Shown: positions 25,286 to 36,269 of the stretch, in pieces
Layout of the letters: each line of letters opens with the position of its first letter
Numbering within the stretch: position 1 is the stretch's first letter
Source of the DNA: Oenanthe sinensis
Taxonomy: Eukaryota > Streptophyta > Magnoliopsida > Apiales > Apiaceae
Length of the DNA stretch: 64,000 nt
NCBI GenBank assembly: GCA_028671895.1
Contig: CM053806.1
Location: forward strand, 22,331,001-22,395,000
Direction: 5' to 3'
Notes under the pieces: generated by a model
Databases searched by the model: none
The model's input: the letters and a program-made list of their open reading frames with translations, nothing else
Told to the model about the DNA's origin: nothing
Position numbers and translations under genes: made by a program

Positions 25286-26143
25286 TATGTCAGAGTCTGT
25301 GGAATCATCAGAGTTTACTTCAGAGTTTGCCTCAAACTCTGATTCACTATCTTCATTGATCATTACAGTTTTTCCTTTTCTTGTTGAGGCTTTAAGAACT
25401 TTTTCTTTAGGATTTTCAATCTTGGATTCAATATTCAAGGCAATAGATTTTGCCTTGCTACTCTTTCTATTCTTCCTTTGTTGTAATTCTAGATCATGAG
25501 TTTTTAATCTTCCATAGACTTCATCTAAAGATATCTCATCTAAATCAGCCCTGTCTCTTATCAATGATGTTTGAAGATCACATTCTTCATGAAGAGCCCT
25601 TATAAACTTGGTTTTAGAATCTTCATTGTCATATACTTTATCCACCAAAGCCAAGTTGTTTAATAGAGTTAGAAATCTGTCATAGATATCTGTGAGGGAT
25701 TCATTCTGTTTAACCTCAAAATATTCATACTCTTGTATAAGTACAGACCTCCTATTTTTCTTAATCTCCTTTGTTCCTTGGCATTGAACTGCCAGTGTAT
25801 CTTAAATTTCTTTAGCAGTTTTGCATGCTATTACCTTGTTGGACATTACAGAGTCTAGACTGTTATGCAGAATGTTTCTTACTTTTGCATCTTTGAGGAC
25901 TTCTTATTTTTCCTCATTGGTCCATTCCTTTTTGTCTTTCAAGGTGTAGTATTCAAGAACATGTCTTCCCTCTATAATTGTTGATGGCACTAATTTGGTT
26001 GGAAGATACTGGCCTTCATTGATTCTATCCAAATAATCAAGATCTGTGGCTTCCAGGAACATCAACATCTTTACCCTCCATGTAGGGTACTCAGCTTTCT
26101 TCAAGATTGGAATTCTTATGCTTTCATATTTGTTTCCAGACAT
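25286..26143 (-). pseudogene. N-terminal half of gag of element A
   Basis: The likely start is the ATG at 26143 (MSGNKYESIRIPIL). The fold resembles plant copia gag (UBN2/DUF4219 type): WRVKMLMFLEATD, VMSNKVIACKTAKEI, LIQEYEYFEVKQNESL, DRFLTLLNNL, LDEVYGRLKTHDLELQQ. Two in-frame stops occur near 25902 and 25802. The end is acidic with NSD/NSE triplets (SEFEANSEVNSDDSTDSD) and is cut by the insertion at 25280. The earlier upstream Met in this frame overlaps the primer-binding site and is less likely. Confidence 0.85.
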
Positions 26144-26178
26144 GATTATATGATCTTTGAGTTGAAAATTAACTGCCT

Positions 26179-26190
26179 GCTCTGATACCA
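26179..26190 (-). promoter_or_regulatory. primer-binding site of element A
   Basis: The minus strand reads TGGTATCAGAGC, a perfect copia initiator-tRNA-Met primer-binding site, two to three bases from the LTR edge. Confidence 0.9.
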
Positions 26191-26192
26191 AT

Positions 26193-26727
26193 TATTTTTC
26201 CAGTAAGATAATCTATTACAGAAGGGGGTTGAATGTAATAGTACCTAATAATCGATTATGAACACAAGTATCGTAAAAAGAAACAATGTTTTGTATTTAT
26301 GATAATGAATGAAATACAAAACTCTCTCAAGAAATTCTTTGTTCTCAAGAGCTGCTAAGTTATGAAAAATATATGCTTGAAAGGTTACTTTAATGTTAAC
26401 CTATGTCTGTGTTTATATAGACACAGTTACAATTTAATTACAAAACAAATTATGAAAAGAATAACTTTAATAAGGTAATAGACTTGTATTTGCATTCCTT
26501 CTTCACTATCTTAATCATACTCTGATTTGATTGTTTCTTCACAAACTCTGATTTGCAAACTCTATCGGTTGTTATTCTCTGATTTGAGTTTTCTCTGTTA
26601 GAGTAAACTCTCATTGAGTATTCTCTGATAGAGTAACTCTGACAGACAGCTTCATAAACTCTAATGACGTCAGTAGTGTAAACTCTGATATTTATTCTCT
26701 GATAGCATCAGTGTTTGTTGCCTAACA
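26193..26727 (-). repeat. 5' LTR of element A
   Basis: On the minus strand it starts TGTTAGGCAACAAACAC (26727) and ends next to the primer-binding site; the terminal TGT appears lost compared with element C. The TATA box is TATATAAAC on the minus strand at about 26412-26420. Upstream of it, 26516-26715 holds about ten copies of AAACTCTGA-like motifs (plus-strand reading). The box AGAAGGGGGTTGAATG lies close to the LTR end. Confidence 0.85.
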
Positions 26728-26960
26728 AAAATTAAATTATAATTATATCATAATTGCATAAAAAAGTTGTATAAATAGAAAACTTACGGATTATAAAAAG
26801 AGTTGTATAAAAAAAGGATTTACCGGATGGACGACCAACTGATCAAATTTTTTATTTTTCTTTAAATTTAATTAGGAATTTTTTATTAATAAAAAGACTT
26901 ACAAATATATTAAAAATATTTTAATTAAAATTTAAATAAAAAAGTATATTTTAATGATAG
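26728..26960 (+). repeat. dispersed AT-rich repeat, copy 1
   Basis: It shares a long colinear similarity with 27409-27645 (direct) and 51490-51780 (inverted): TTATAATTATATCATAATTG, then a GACGACCAACTGATCAAA-type core, then AAATTTAATTAGGAATTTTT. It directly adjoins the LTR of element A. Confidence 0.85.
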
Positions 26961-27101
26961 ACCCAAGTTCAACTCCTTTCAACAATATTTTTTAAATAAA
27001 CAATAAAAAGGGTAAATTAGAAATTTTAATTCATGAATAAAATGTCTCATGATTAAAATTTATCACCAAAATCCCCTTGCTCTATCATTATATATACTAG
27101 C

Positions 27102-27130
27102 TAATAATCCGTGCAAAGTACGGGTGTGAT
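27102..27130 (-). mobile_element. Helitron-like 3' terminus
   Basis: On the minus strand the sequence CCCGTACTTTGCACGG forms a short imperfect hairpin, followed by ATTATTAG and CTAG, then T. This matches the Helitron 3' rule (hairpin close to CTRR, inserted before T). The element would extend to the right of 27102; its 5' TC end was not located. Confidence 0.5.
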
Positions 27131-27408
27131 TAATAAATTATATATTAATTATTTTATATGATTTAAATATGTAATTTAAAATGTTTTATTATATCGCTGT
27201 GATAATATAATATATAATAAAAATTATTTATAGATAAAGTAATAATATTATTTTAATATTCATGAGATTTAATTAATAAGTTTTAATATTTATGAGATTT
27301 AATTAATAAGTTGTAATTTCAAGTAGAAGTGAATTGAGATATGTTATTAGATTGTTGTACAAAAAAAGACTCACCGATGATAGAGTTATATGTAAAATAT
27401 ATATGTTA

Positions 27409-27645
27409 TAAAATTAAATTATAATTATATCATAATTGCATAAAACAAAGTCGTATAAATAGAAAACTTACAGATTATAAAAAGAGTTATATAAAAAAAG
27501 AACTTACCAGACAGACAACCAACTGATCAAACTTTTTATTTTTCTTTAAATTTAATTAGGAATCTTTTATTAATAAAAAGACTTACAAATATATTAAAAA
27601 TATTTTAATTAAAATTTAAATAAAAGATTATATGTTAATGTAGGT
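27409..27645 (+). repeat. dispersed AT-rich repeat, copy 2
   Basis: Direct copy of 26728-26960 with scattered substitutions, about 680 bp downstream of it. Confidence 0.85.
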
Positions 27646-28610
27646 AAAATATAATATAATTTTAATTTTAAATAAATTAAAGTGTTTGAGCAATGAGAAA
27701 AATTGAAATATGTTAGTAGATTGTGAGTACAACTATATATTCTATTTAAAAGAGATTTTGTTTTAAAATAATATAATATAAAAGTATAGATAATATAGAT
27801 ATAACATAGTGATAAAATTTAATTAATGTTAATAAAATAATATTATTATCTTAATATTCATAAAATTTAATATTCATATAATATAATTTAAATATAATAT
27901 AATATTATTCTATCCGTGATGAGGTGTATAAAAGGAGGACTATCGGGGGTTAGAGTTGTATATAGGGTATTGATATCGGTCTTCTAATTTGAACATACGT
28001 GTATTGATGAGAACTGGTTGTTCTAGTTTGAGCAAAGTTCTTCTAATTTGAGTATAACTTGTGTTATGCGATTAAAATAGATAAATAGATGGAAACTAAA
28101 AAAATGCATATTTTTTATCATAAACTTTAATGATATATTAAATAAAAATTATAGGATAAACTTTGATGATATATTAAATAAAAATTATAGGATAAGTAGG
28201 ATTCGTAAAAAAAATATAGAATATAATTTAAATATAATATAATATTATCATATCTTATTATCTTGTATAAAAGGAGGACTATAGGGTTAGAGTTGTATGT
28301 ATGATTATATTCTTTTTAAAATTATATTTTATTAAAATTCAATGGTTAAGATTGTTTCTATGGTTCACATAAAATTGAACGGTTAAGATTTTTTCTATGG
28401 TTCACCTAGTACCATGCCGACGACCAAAACTTTTAATCTTTCTGTTATAATAATATAGTATAGATAGTATAGATAAGTGATGACCTATTATTTTTTAGAT
28501 GGAAACACATTTAATTTAGGTAAAAGAATAAAATTAACTTTTTTATTATTAATATTGTCTTTTTGAAAAATCAAAATAATTTCGATTTTAATAATTTAAT
28601 GCCTTTTCTA

Positions 28611-29236
28611 AAATTTCTAATTATCTTACGTATAATAATAACTTTTAAAAAAATTTGAAACTTATCTTATGGATAATAATCATTTACTTGACTTGAGGAG
28701 AAAATTTAGGAGAATATAAAAATTTGTTTGTTTTTTATTTTTTCTTTTCTTCTCTGTAAAAATTAAAAGATATAAATATGAACTTTTAATAGAAACTGTT
28801 TTTTATAGTAGTAATTTTAAATGAAATTAGTGCAATTTTAATTATTCATTTTATTGTCTTTTAAAAATAATTTAATATATTTTCTAAAATTTCTAATTAC
28901 CATATGTATAATAATGTGTTTTCTAAAATTTCGAAACTTATTATATGGATAATAATAATTTACTTGACTTGAGGAGAAAGTTCAGGATAATATAACGTAA
29001 CTTACGTTTTTTGGAGAAAGTTTAGGAGAATATAAAGTAACTTAGATTTTTTCATAATTTTTAATATTATTATTTCAAAAATTTGGGAAAATTATAAAAA
29101 TAATTTAATGCATTTTCTAAAATTTCTAATTACCGTATGTATAATAATGTGTTTTCTAAAATTTCGAAACTTATTATATGGATAATAATAATTTACTTGA
29201 GTTGAGGAGAAAGTTTAGGAGAATATAACGTAGCTT
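28611..29236. repeat. three-copy repeat, period about 240-270 bp
   Basis: Related segments start at about 28611, 28884 and 29121. Each has AAATTTCTAATTAYC, GTATAATAATGTG, ACTTATTATATGGATAATAA and TTTACTTGACTTGAGGAGAA. Confidence 0.85.
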
Positions 29237-31118
29237 AGATTTTTTGGAGAAAGTTTATGAGAATATATAGTAACTTAGCTTTTTTCATAATTTTTATTAT
29301 TAATAATTCAAAATTTTGAGAAAATTAGAAAAATAGAACGGATCGTATTAAGAGCGACACCTCACCGCTCCCGTCTTCTCCTTTATATATATATATATAT
29401 ATAGATATAGATATTGATATATTGATTGATTTTTCGATTAATTGATTTTTAAGCTTATAATGATTCAAGTCATACGTTGTTCCAAAGAAAGTATTGTTAT
29501 TCGTCTAAATATATGTCTAGTGATTGTGCGACTAGAGAATTAATTTTGGGCAATAGTAAAAATTTCGGAGATTCAACGAAAAAATTGTCTAGTATCTTAT
29601 TCTAGCAGACTCAACCCAAACCAACCCGAAAGAAATTCTGACCGACCCAACCTGATGAAATTTAAACCGAAATTTAATTGGGTTAAAATTTATATTTAAT
29701 TAATAATTTTAATTAAATGTAATTATAATTTAACAAAATGATGACTTTGTATTTGTATGTCCATAAATAATGATTTCAAATTATAATTATATTTAATTAA
29801 AAATTATTACTGATAACATAATAAAACAATAACATATAATAACAATATATTATATAAATAATATAATAATTTAATCGTTAAAAATAATTTTAACTGTTTG
29901 AATTATATAAATAATTCTATGACTTGTTGGATTACAAATAACATATTATATCCTATATATAATAAGATTAAGGGGATCTTATCCAAATACTACCAAAAGT
30001 CAAATAACCGATTCTTAATAACCACAAATATTATGTACTAATTATTATTAAGATTCCTAATAACTATAATTTTTCTTACCCCGCTTCATATTATAACTTA
30101 AACTCTATTAGATATCTTAGTAATATATAAATTTGAATTTAAATATCTATTTTGGAGTTAAATTAAAAAGAAAATTCGTAATTATTGTACTGTTTCCACG
30201 GTAGACATTGTTTAGGCCATATTTTGAGTTTCACAAGTCAGAATTGGACGATTTTACCGTCCACGTGAAACTTACAATTGGAGCAACCCGTAATCTAGAG
30301 AGAAAAGACTGTTATGAATTTTTATCGAAGAATTTTATTCCGTTTAGGAAACCTTTTTATAATTGATTTAAAACATTAAAATACTTTTTTATATTAGATT
30401 TATATAGAGACGTGTCATATATCACACATTATTATGTATTATTATTAGATTGGAGTAGAGATAGTATTAGAATTTTACATATATGAGAGATGAAAGGATG
30501 CCGTGAATTTTCCTTATGAGACGAATGATTAAAGTTTTTTTTATACAAATCTTTTCTATAAAAATATTTAATATATTATATAAGATATAAGGGTAACTTT
30601 ATATGGAGAATCAATTACACTTACAGGAGAAATTATTATCTTGAGAACTTAGAAACCTTATTAATTCATTGGTTTGGATCGAATCGAAAAAATTAAGTTT
30701 TTTTAAAAAAAATTAGTTGAGTTCCCCGGCTAAAAGTTCAACGTTAGCCTAAGATATTAAATACACATTCTATTACTATATTATATATAATGCTATATCA
30801 AAAACACGTTATGACATACTTTGAATCATGCTTTTTGATAAATAAAATAAATAAAATTAAAATTAAAATAATTTAATTAATAAAATAAAATATCCATTCA
30901 TCGCACGGGTTAAAATTAATACTATATATAATAAGAGTAAAAGGGATCTTATCCGTGTACTACCAAATGTCAAGAGTTCGATACTCATTAAAAACTTATT
31001 TAAATCTAATATTAAACATCTTATATATATTATTAATTTTAAAAATATAAATAAAGAATGAGGAATTATATCCCATATATAATAAGATGGATCTTATCCA
31101 AATACCAACAAATGTCAA

Positions 31119-32295
31119 TGTTAGGAATTATGGGTTTTGATGATAACAAAGTTCTTAGAACTACAATATAAAATTCACTTTTAAATTTGTAACTGGTCAA
31201 TGGATATGTGACTTATAAATATCCATTGACTAGGGAACCAATTATCAGTTGAAGCTGTTAATCAACTGATAAATTGGATTGTAACAATTGTTTCATGTTT
31301 CATTATCAATTGATTGTAATATGTCGATGGATTCTGTGAACTAGTCAACTAATATCTGTTTGGCTTCAATTGAAAGCTTTTCAACTGATGTGAAGAATGG
31401 ATGACAAATTGTAAATATTCTAAGTCAGAATTCTCTCAAATGAAGTGATCAACTAATATTGGAGTCGATGGATAAAGACATTGTTCGATGGATAAAGATC
31501 AACAAGACAAATCAACGGATCTTCATCAATGAATAAAAGACAAACAACGGAAAATGAATCGATGGATACTCTAATTATCCATTGATACATCAATTGATCA
31601 ATGGATAACTTATCTATCGATGGATTAGCAAATGAGGATCAACTGATAAGCTTTACAGCAATTATCAATTGATCAAGGTTTCCCAAATTAGTTAAAGATA
31701 AAAGGAATGGGATCATTGCAGAAACTTAATCAATGGAAGATAGTCCTGTCAGGATTGTGAAGACTTTCAAAACAACACAGTCTTCAAGGAAAAGATCAAG
31801 ACAAAGATTTTTCCAGGACAAGACAAATGCAAAGGAGACTGTGAAAAAGAAGCTACAATCTATTTTTGTGAATAGTCTGAAAAAAATGTAATTAACATTT
31901 TATCAGTTGATAGAAAAATAGATGTAGGTTGTGAACTGCTATATATACAATTAACAGTTCATTGTAATAAGTAAGAGAAATAGTGAAAAAGAACAAGGAA
32001 AGCTTAGAAGATAGAATCAACTGTATAGCTTTTCTTTGTTCATTACTTGTAAGCAGCTTGGTTCCTTAAACCAAGATTTATTGAAAGCAAAATTCTTACT
32101 AGTGGAAAACCAAACCACTAGTAATTTTTAAATTACTTTGTATGTTTTCTTGTTTATCTGTTTTCAATTATACTACATATATTTCCAAACACTACATCCT
32201 TTGAAGTATAAACTTAAATCTGTAAGAATTAGTCAAAATTTTTAAGTTTGTATTCAACCCCTCTTCTATAAACTTGTACTAAAGGAAAAATAACA
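31119..32295 (+). repeat. 5' LTR of element C
   Basis: It starts TGTTAGGAATTATGGG and ends AAATAACA, with a TATA box at 31939-31948 (CTATATATAC). From about 31190 to 31700, upstream of TATA, it is filled with ATCAACTGATAA, ATCGATGGATAA, ATCAATTGAT and complementary forms. Near the end it carries GTATTCAACCCCTCTTCTA, the complement of the GGGGTTGAATAC box seen in A, B and D. Confidence 0.95.
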
Positions 32296-32297
32296 AT

Positions 32298-32309
32298 TGG
32301 TATCAGAGC
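32298..32309 (+). promoter_or_regulatory. primer-binding site of element C
   Basis: TGGTATCAGAGC follows the LTR end after two bases, a perfect copia initiator-tRNA-Met site. Confidence 0.95.
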
Positions 32310-32352
32310 CAGGTTTCAACACACTGAAAGTTAAGGTCCAAGTACATCAAGC

Positions 32353-34818
32353 ATGAGTCAAAAAGACACAGGGGTGAAGATTCCAATCTTGGAAAAAGAT
32401 GAGTACTTTCCCTGGAAAGTTAAAATGCACTTGCATCTGCTATCCATTGATCTGTCCTATGTTCACTGCATAGAGAAAGGTCCACATGTACCTATGAAAA
32501 TAGTTACAAGTGTGAATGCAGATGGTACTCAAGCACCAGACAAGCTTATTCCAAAACATGTGAGTGAATACACAGATGAGTATGATAAGGAAGTATACAT
32601 GGATAAAAAGGCTATGAACATTATATTTAATGGTCTTGATAAGGATATGTTTGGTAATGTCATCAATTGTACAACCCCTAAAGAAATCTGTGATACTCTT
32701 CAAACTCTATGTGAAGGCACTGAGCAAGTAAAGAAGAACAAGATGCAACTCTTGATTCAAAAATATGAGGCCTTTCACTTCAAGAGTGGTGAAGCAATCA
32801 ATGACACATATAGTAGGTTTCAAAAGTTATTGAATGAGCTAAAACTATATGGAAGATTATATTCTGTTGAGGATACCAACCTCAAATTCTTAAGGTCCTT
32901 ACCCAAGGAATGGAAACCAATGACTGTGTCCATAAGGCAATTTCTTGATTTCAAAGAATATACTCTTGACAAGCTATATGGAATCCTGAAAACTTATGAG
33001 TTAAAACTACAGCAAGAGGAGGAAATTGAGAAGAGTCAAAAGAATGACAAATTTGTTGCCTTGATGGTAAAGGAAAAGCAAGTTGCATAGCCTTGTGAAG
33101 ATGTTGTTGTCAAAGAAGGGATAAATGAGAGTTATAGTAGAGCTATAAGTGGCACTAGATATGAAACTAACAAAGGAAAGGAAATTGTTGAAGATGATGA
33201 ATCATATTCTAAAGATGAAATAGATGAGCATTTGGCTTTTCTATCAAGGAAATTTTCTAACTCAAATTCAAGAGGAATCCTATGCAAAGGCCTGGATCCC
33301 AGTATAAGAGAGATAATCAACAAAGCACAAATCTTGTTGATAGGACTCAATTCAAATGCTTTAACTGTAGATTGGCTAGTCACTTTTCAAATGAATGCAA
33401 AAAGCCAAATATAGAGAAGAAATCAAAGTACAATGATGGGATTGATTACAAAAAGAAGTACTTTGATTTACTCAAACAAAAGGAAAAGGCTTTTGTAACT
33501 GAAGAAAAGGACTGGGTTGCTGGGGATGACTCTGAAGAAGAGGAATTCACCAATCTTGCACTTATGGCCAACCATGATGATCAAGAAGCAAGTTCCTTTA
33601 GCAATCAGGTAATCTCTACAAATCTATTTGAATTATCCAAGGATGAATGCAATATTACTATTATAGAAATGTCTAATGAATTGTATAATTTTCATGTCAC
33701 TCTTAAGTCCTTAAATAAAGAAAATACTAGACTAAAAAACACCATTGATTCTCTATCTGAAAAGAACACACACTTAGAGAGTGAACTAGTGCAAATGGAT
33801 AGACTCAAGATAGAAAACACAGATTCTAGAAAGGAATTGGTTAAATGTAAAAAGGAAATAGAAATTTTTAAAGAAAAATTAGAAGAAAAATTGAGAACCA
33901 TTGACAAATGGAACATGTCAGGTAAAGCTAGCAAAAAGTTGAATGATATTCATGGAACAAATCCCTTCACCATGTTGTCTAAGACTCTTGAAAAGTTAGC
34001 TATTGATGAAGAATAATTTTTGGAAAAGAAACAATCGATTGCTAATCCTGAATCAACTGATAAGGATTATCCATCGATTGATAATGATGTCTCAACGGAT
34101 AATCATCTATCGATTGAAGAATCATCAACTGCTAAACAATCTGTTTTAAAAACCAAGCTGAACAAACCTGTTAAATTTGTATTGGAATGAAGCTCCTCCA
34201 AACCACTGAACCTAGTTGAGAAGGCTAACATAGGGCATTTATCTAAGAATCAATTGGATGAAAAATTAAAAAAGATAAAGCCTGAAATTAAGCCTAATGA
34301 AAAGAAGAAAAAGAACAGAAATGGTAAAGTAGGCATAAACAAGCACAAAAACTACACACCTGACAAGTATGCTCCTAGAAGGATGTGCTAAGTGTGGTAG
34401 TAAAAATCATTTATCTGTGAATTGCAAGTCAAATGTGTCTGCTACAACAAATGTGCCTGTCTTACCTAACATGAATGTCAATTCTGTTTATCCTCAATTA
34501 GTTGACTCTCATGCTATTCATGCTCAATATGAAACTATGCCTTACATGTTTAATCCATACCTTGCATTTGCAAATATGAATATGCCTACTATGTCCTAGA
34601 ACATGCATAACAATTTTCGTGCACCAAATTTCTCTAATTTTACAAGCATGAATGTTCCAAGTATTAGCACTAAGAATCCTGAGGTGAGGAAACCAATGCC
34701 TAAAGCTGAAGTGGAAGTAAAACCACCTAAACCAAAGGTACAAAAATTGGAAACCAAACCAAAGGTAACAACTAATAAGAAAGGACCCAAGGCAACTTGG
34801 ATACCAAAATCAACTTGA
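32353..34818 (+). pseudogene. gag of element C, broken
   Basis: It begins at ATG 32353 (MSQKDTGVKIPILEKDEY) and shows the UBN2-like gag core (KEICDTLQTLCEGTEQVKK, FQKLLNELK, LDKLYGILKTYELKLQQ). A stop lies at 33088 and a frameshift near 33270. The frame then carries zinc knuckle CFNCRLASHFSNEC (about 33348), a coiled coil (33680-33930), a stop at 34014, a stretch of S(T/I)D repeats (34040-34130), further breaks, a second knuckle CAKCGSKNHLSVNC (about 34385), a Pro/Lys-rich tail, and the end WIPKST-stop at 34818. The layout is the same as in elements A and B. Confidence 0.9.
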
Positions 34819-35326
34819 TTGTTTTTGGATGTGTACAGGGAAAAAGAAAGAATCTTTGGTACTTGGACAATGGGAGTTCAAGGCATATGACTGGAGATAA
34901 ATCCCTGGTCACAAAGTTTGAGGAGAAAGCTCGCCCTGGAGTGACTTTTGGAGATGACAACAAGGGTTACACCATGGGATATGGCTTGATTTCAAAAGAG
35001 AATGTCATCATTGAACCTATTGCTTTAGTTGATGGCTTAATACACAATTTGTTAAGCATAAGTCAACTATGTGATAATGGAAAAAAAGTTTGCTTCACTA
35101 CTGAAGCATGCATAATTTCCAACAAGAAAGATGGAAGCCTAGTGATGACCGGGAATAGAAAAGGAAATGTGTACATAGCTGACTTCAATTCAACAAGTGC
35201 AGATTCATTGACTTGCTTACTCTCTAAACCAAGTACATATGAAAGTTGGCTATGACATAAGAAATTAGCTCACTTGAATTTCAAAGCCATGAATCAGTTG
35301 GTCAAGAAAAATCAAGTGAGAAGACA
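34800..35326 (+). pseudogene. protease and start of pre-integrase of element C
   Basis: The pol frame lies -1 to gag and is open from about 34797. The protease motif reads WYLDNGSSRHMTGD, with Asn in place of the Ser/Thr of the D-S/T-G triad. Conserved LLSISQLCDNG and GNVYIADF follow, then a stop in the pre-integrase WLWH position (35253-35255) and HKKLAHLNFKAMNQLVKK. It ends abruptly at about 35326. Confidence 0.85.
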
Positions 35327-35736
35327 ACCCTAGTTCAAAAGTTGTGTTATACAGTATATTATTTTATGAAATTACACAACCAAGAGATTATCTATCAGCA
35401 GGAATTATATTAAGCTTTTAAGCGGAATGAACAACTTATTAACAGAAACATGCATGAAGAATAAGTCCAAAATTATTGTTTAACTCCTTCTCTTGTTGCA
35501 TATTCAAATGAAAAACATACCTAGTTCGAATAAGCACTAGCAGAAGTATAAAGTTTGTTTTCAAACAACAGACAACATGTTTCAATTATTTATATCATAC
35601 TTATGCTCTCCATTCACCATAATGAATCACTGCTTAGTGAGAATATATATCCATATGTCGAAGGGAAATATTCATGTTTTCCAACAAATGAGTCACTGCT
35701 AATCAGTGAGAAACGAAAAGGGACATAATCCTTGAG

Positions 35737-35742
35737 TTGACC
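35737..35742 (+). promoter_or_regulatory. W-box-like element upstream of PR-1 copy 1
   Basis: TTGACC, about 345 bp upstream of the ATG, matches the WRKY binding core (TTGACY). The same site is kept in copy 2 at 62428-62433. PR-1 genes are classic salicylate/WRKY targets; activity here is inferred. Confidence 0.4.
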
Positions 35743-36023
35743 TTGGTTATTCGTTTCCAATATAGAAAACAAGAAATGTACTCCTTTGAGAAAAGAAACG
35801 GGGGAAATGTTAATATGTGTCACATGCCTAGAATATGACATCTATTCACATGCTCAATAGTACTAGTTAATTACACCTTAGTTGACAATGATGCATATGT
35901 CATATGGGAGGGAATCAAGGATAGGATATAGAAATGGATCACAGACCAATTTTCAAACCTAGCTTGTGACTTGCCGTGTTTCTTTTATCTTTAGTTATCT
36001 AAATTGTCTACTGTAATTCCCCT

Positions 36024-36033
36024 CTATATATAT
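36024..36033 (+). promoter_or_regulatory. TATA box of PR-1 copy 1
   Basis: CTATATATAT, about 55 bp upstream of the ATG, is kept in copy 2 at about 62714-62723. Confidence 0.6.
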
Positions 36034-36083
36034 GGCAGCCTAGAATTCTCATTACAAACATAATATTATCAAAGTCTGATAGG

Positions 36084-36269
36084 ATGGGGGTGCGTCAAAT
36101 TTCGATAACTACTCTAGTTTGTGCTCTATGGTTCCTCCTGGTTCACTCTTCCCTCGCGCAGACCTCACCACAAGACTTTGTTAACGCCCACAATGCAATC
36201 CGTGCTAAAGAAGGTGTAGGGCCAATTCATTGGGACAAGACTGTGGCTAACTATGTTAAATGTATATAG
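36084..36269 (+). pseudogene. PR-1: truncated PR-1 (CAP superfamily), copy 1
   Basis: The 61-codon frame has a signal peptide (MGVRQISITTLVCALWF... ending SSLAQ, about residues 1-26) followed by the N-terminus of a PR-1 CAP domain (QDFVNAHNAIRAKEGVGPI, then HWDKTVANY). Full PR-1 proteins are about 160 residues. Here the match stops after TVANY and five unrelated codons lead to a stop. The CAP cavity His/Glu residues further on and the six conserved cysteines are absent. The promoter region and signal peptide are intact, so a short secreted peptide could still be made, but a functional PR-1 cannot. Confidence 0.9.

Larger units (their letters stand above)
2249..26727 (-). mobile_element. Sirevirus-like copia element A (minus strand), split by three insertions
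   Basis: Read on the minus strand the order is LTR (26727-26193), PBS, gag (26143-25281, then 19679-18261), protease/integrase (about 18240-16490), RT (16490-15625, then 6358 on), RNase H to about 5582, a motif-rich spacer, and an extra ORF from 5000 to beyond 2249. Interruptions are the LTR-like block at 19680-25280, the complete + strand copia element at 6364-15624 and the element at 1-2248. The downstream extra ORF and the long coiled-coil gag fit the SIRE/Sirevirus clade of Ty1/copia; the clade assignment is inference from architecture. Its 3' LTR is not in the window. Confidence 0.85.
26728..31118. other. AT-rich intergenic region without genes
   Basis: No reading frame of interest was seen. 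It holds two copies of a dispersed AT-rich repeat (26728-26960, 27409-27645), a Helitron-like 3' end at 27102, a small tandem duplication at 28120-28195, a triple repeat at 28611-29236, a (TA)n run near 29385-29402 and three copies of a TATATAATAAGAT...CTTATCC sequence (29955, 30925, 31072). An island with CAACCC/GACCC words lies near 29610-29650. Confidence 0.7.
31119..35326 (+). mobile_element. Sirevirus-like copia element C, 5' part only
   Basis: LTR, primer-binding site, gag, protease and the start of the pre-integrase domain are present in order. The sequence then stops at about 35326, where the segment duplicated at 61986 begins. No 3' LTR is present in the window. Gag and protease are homologous to those of elements A and B, so the three belong to one clade. 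Confidence 0.9.
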
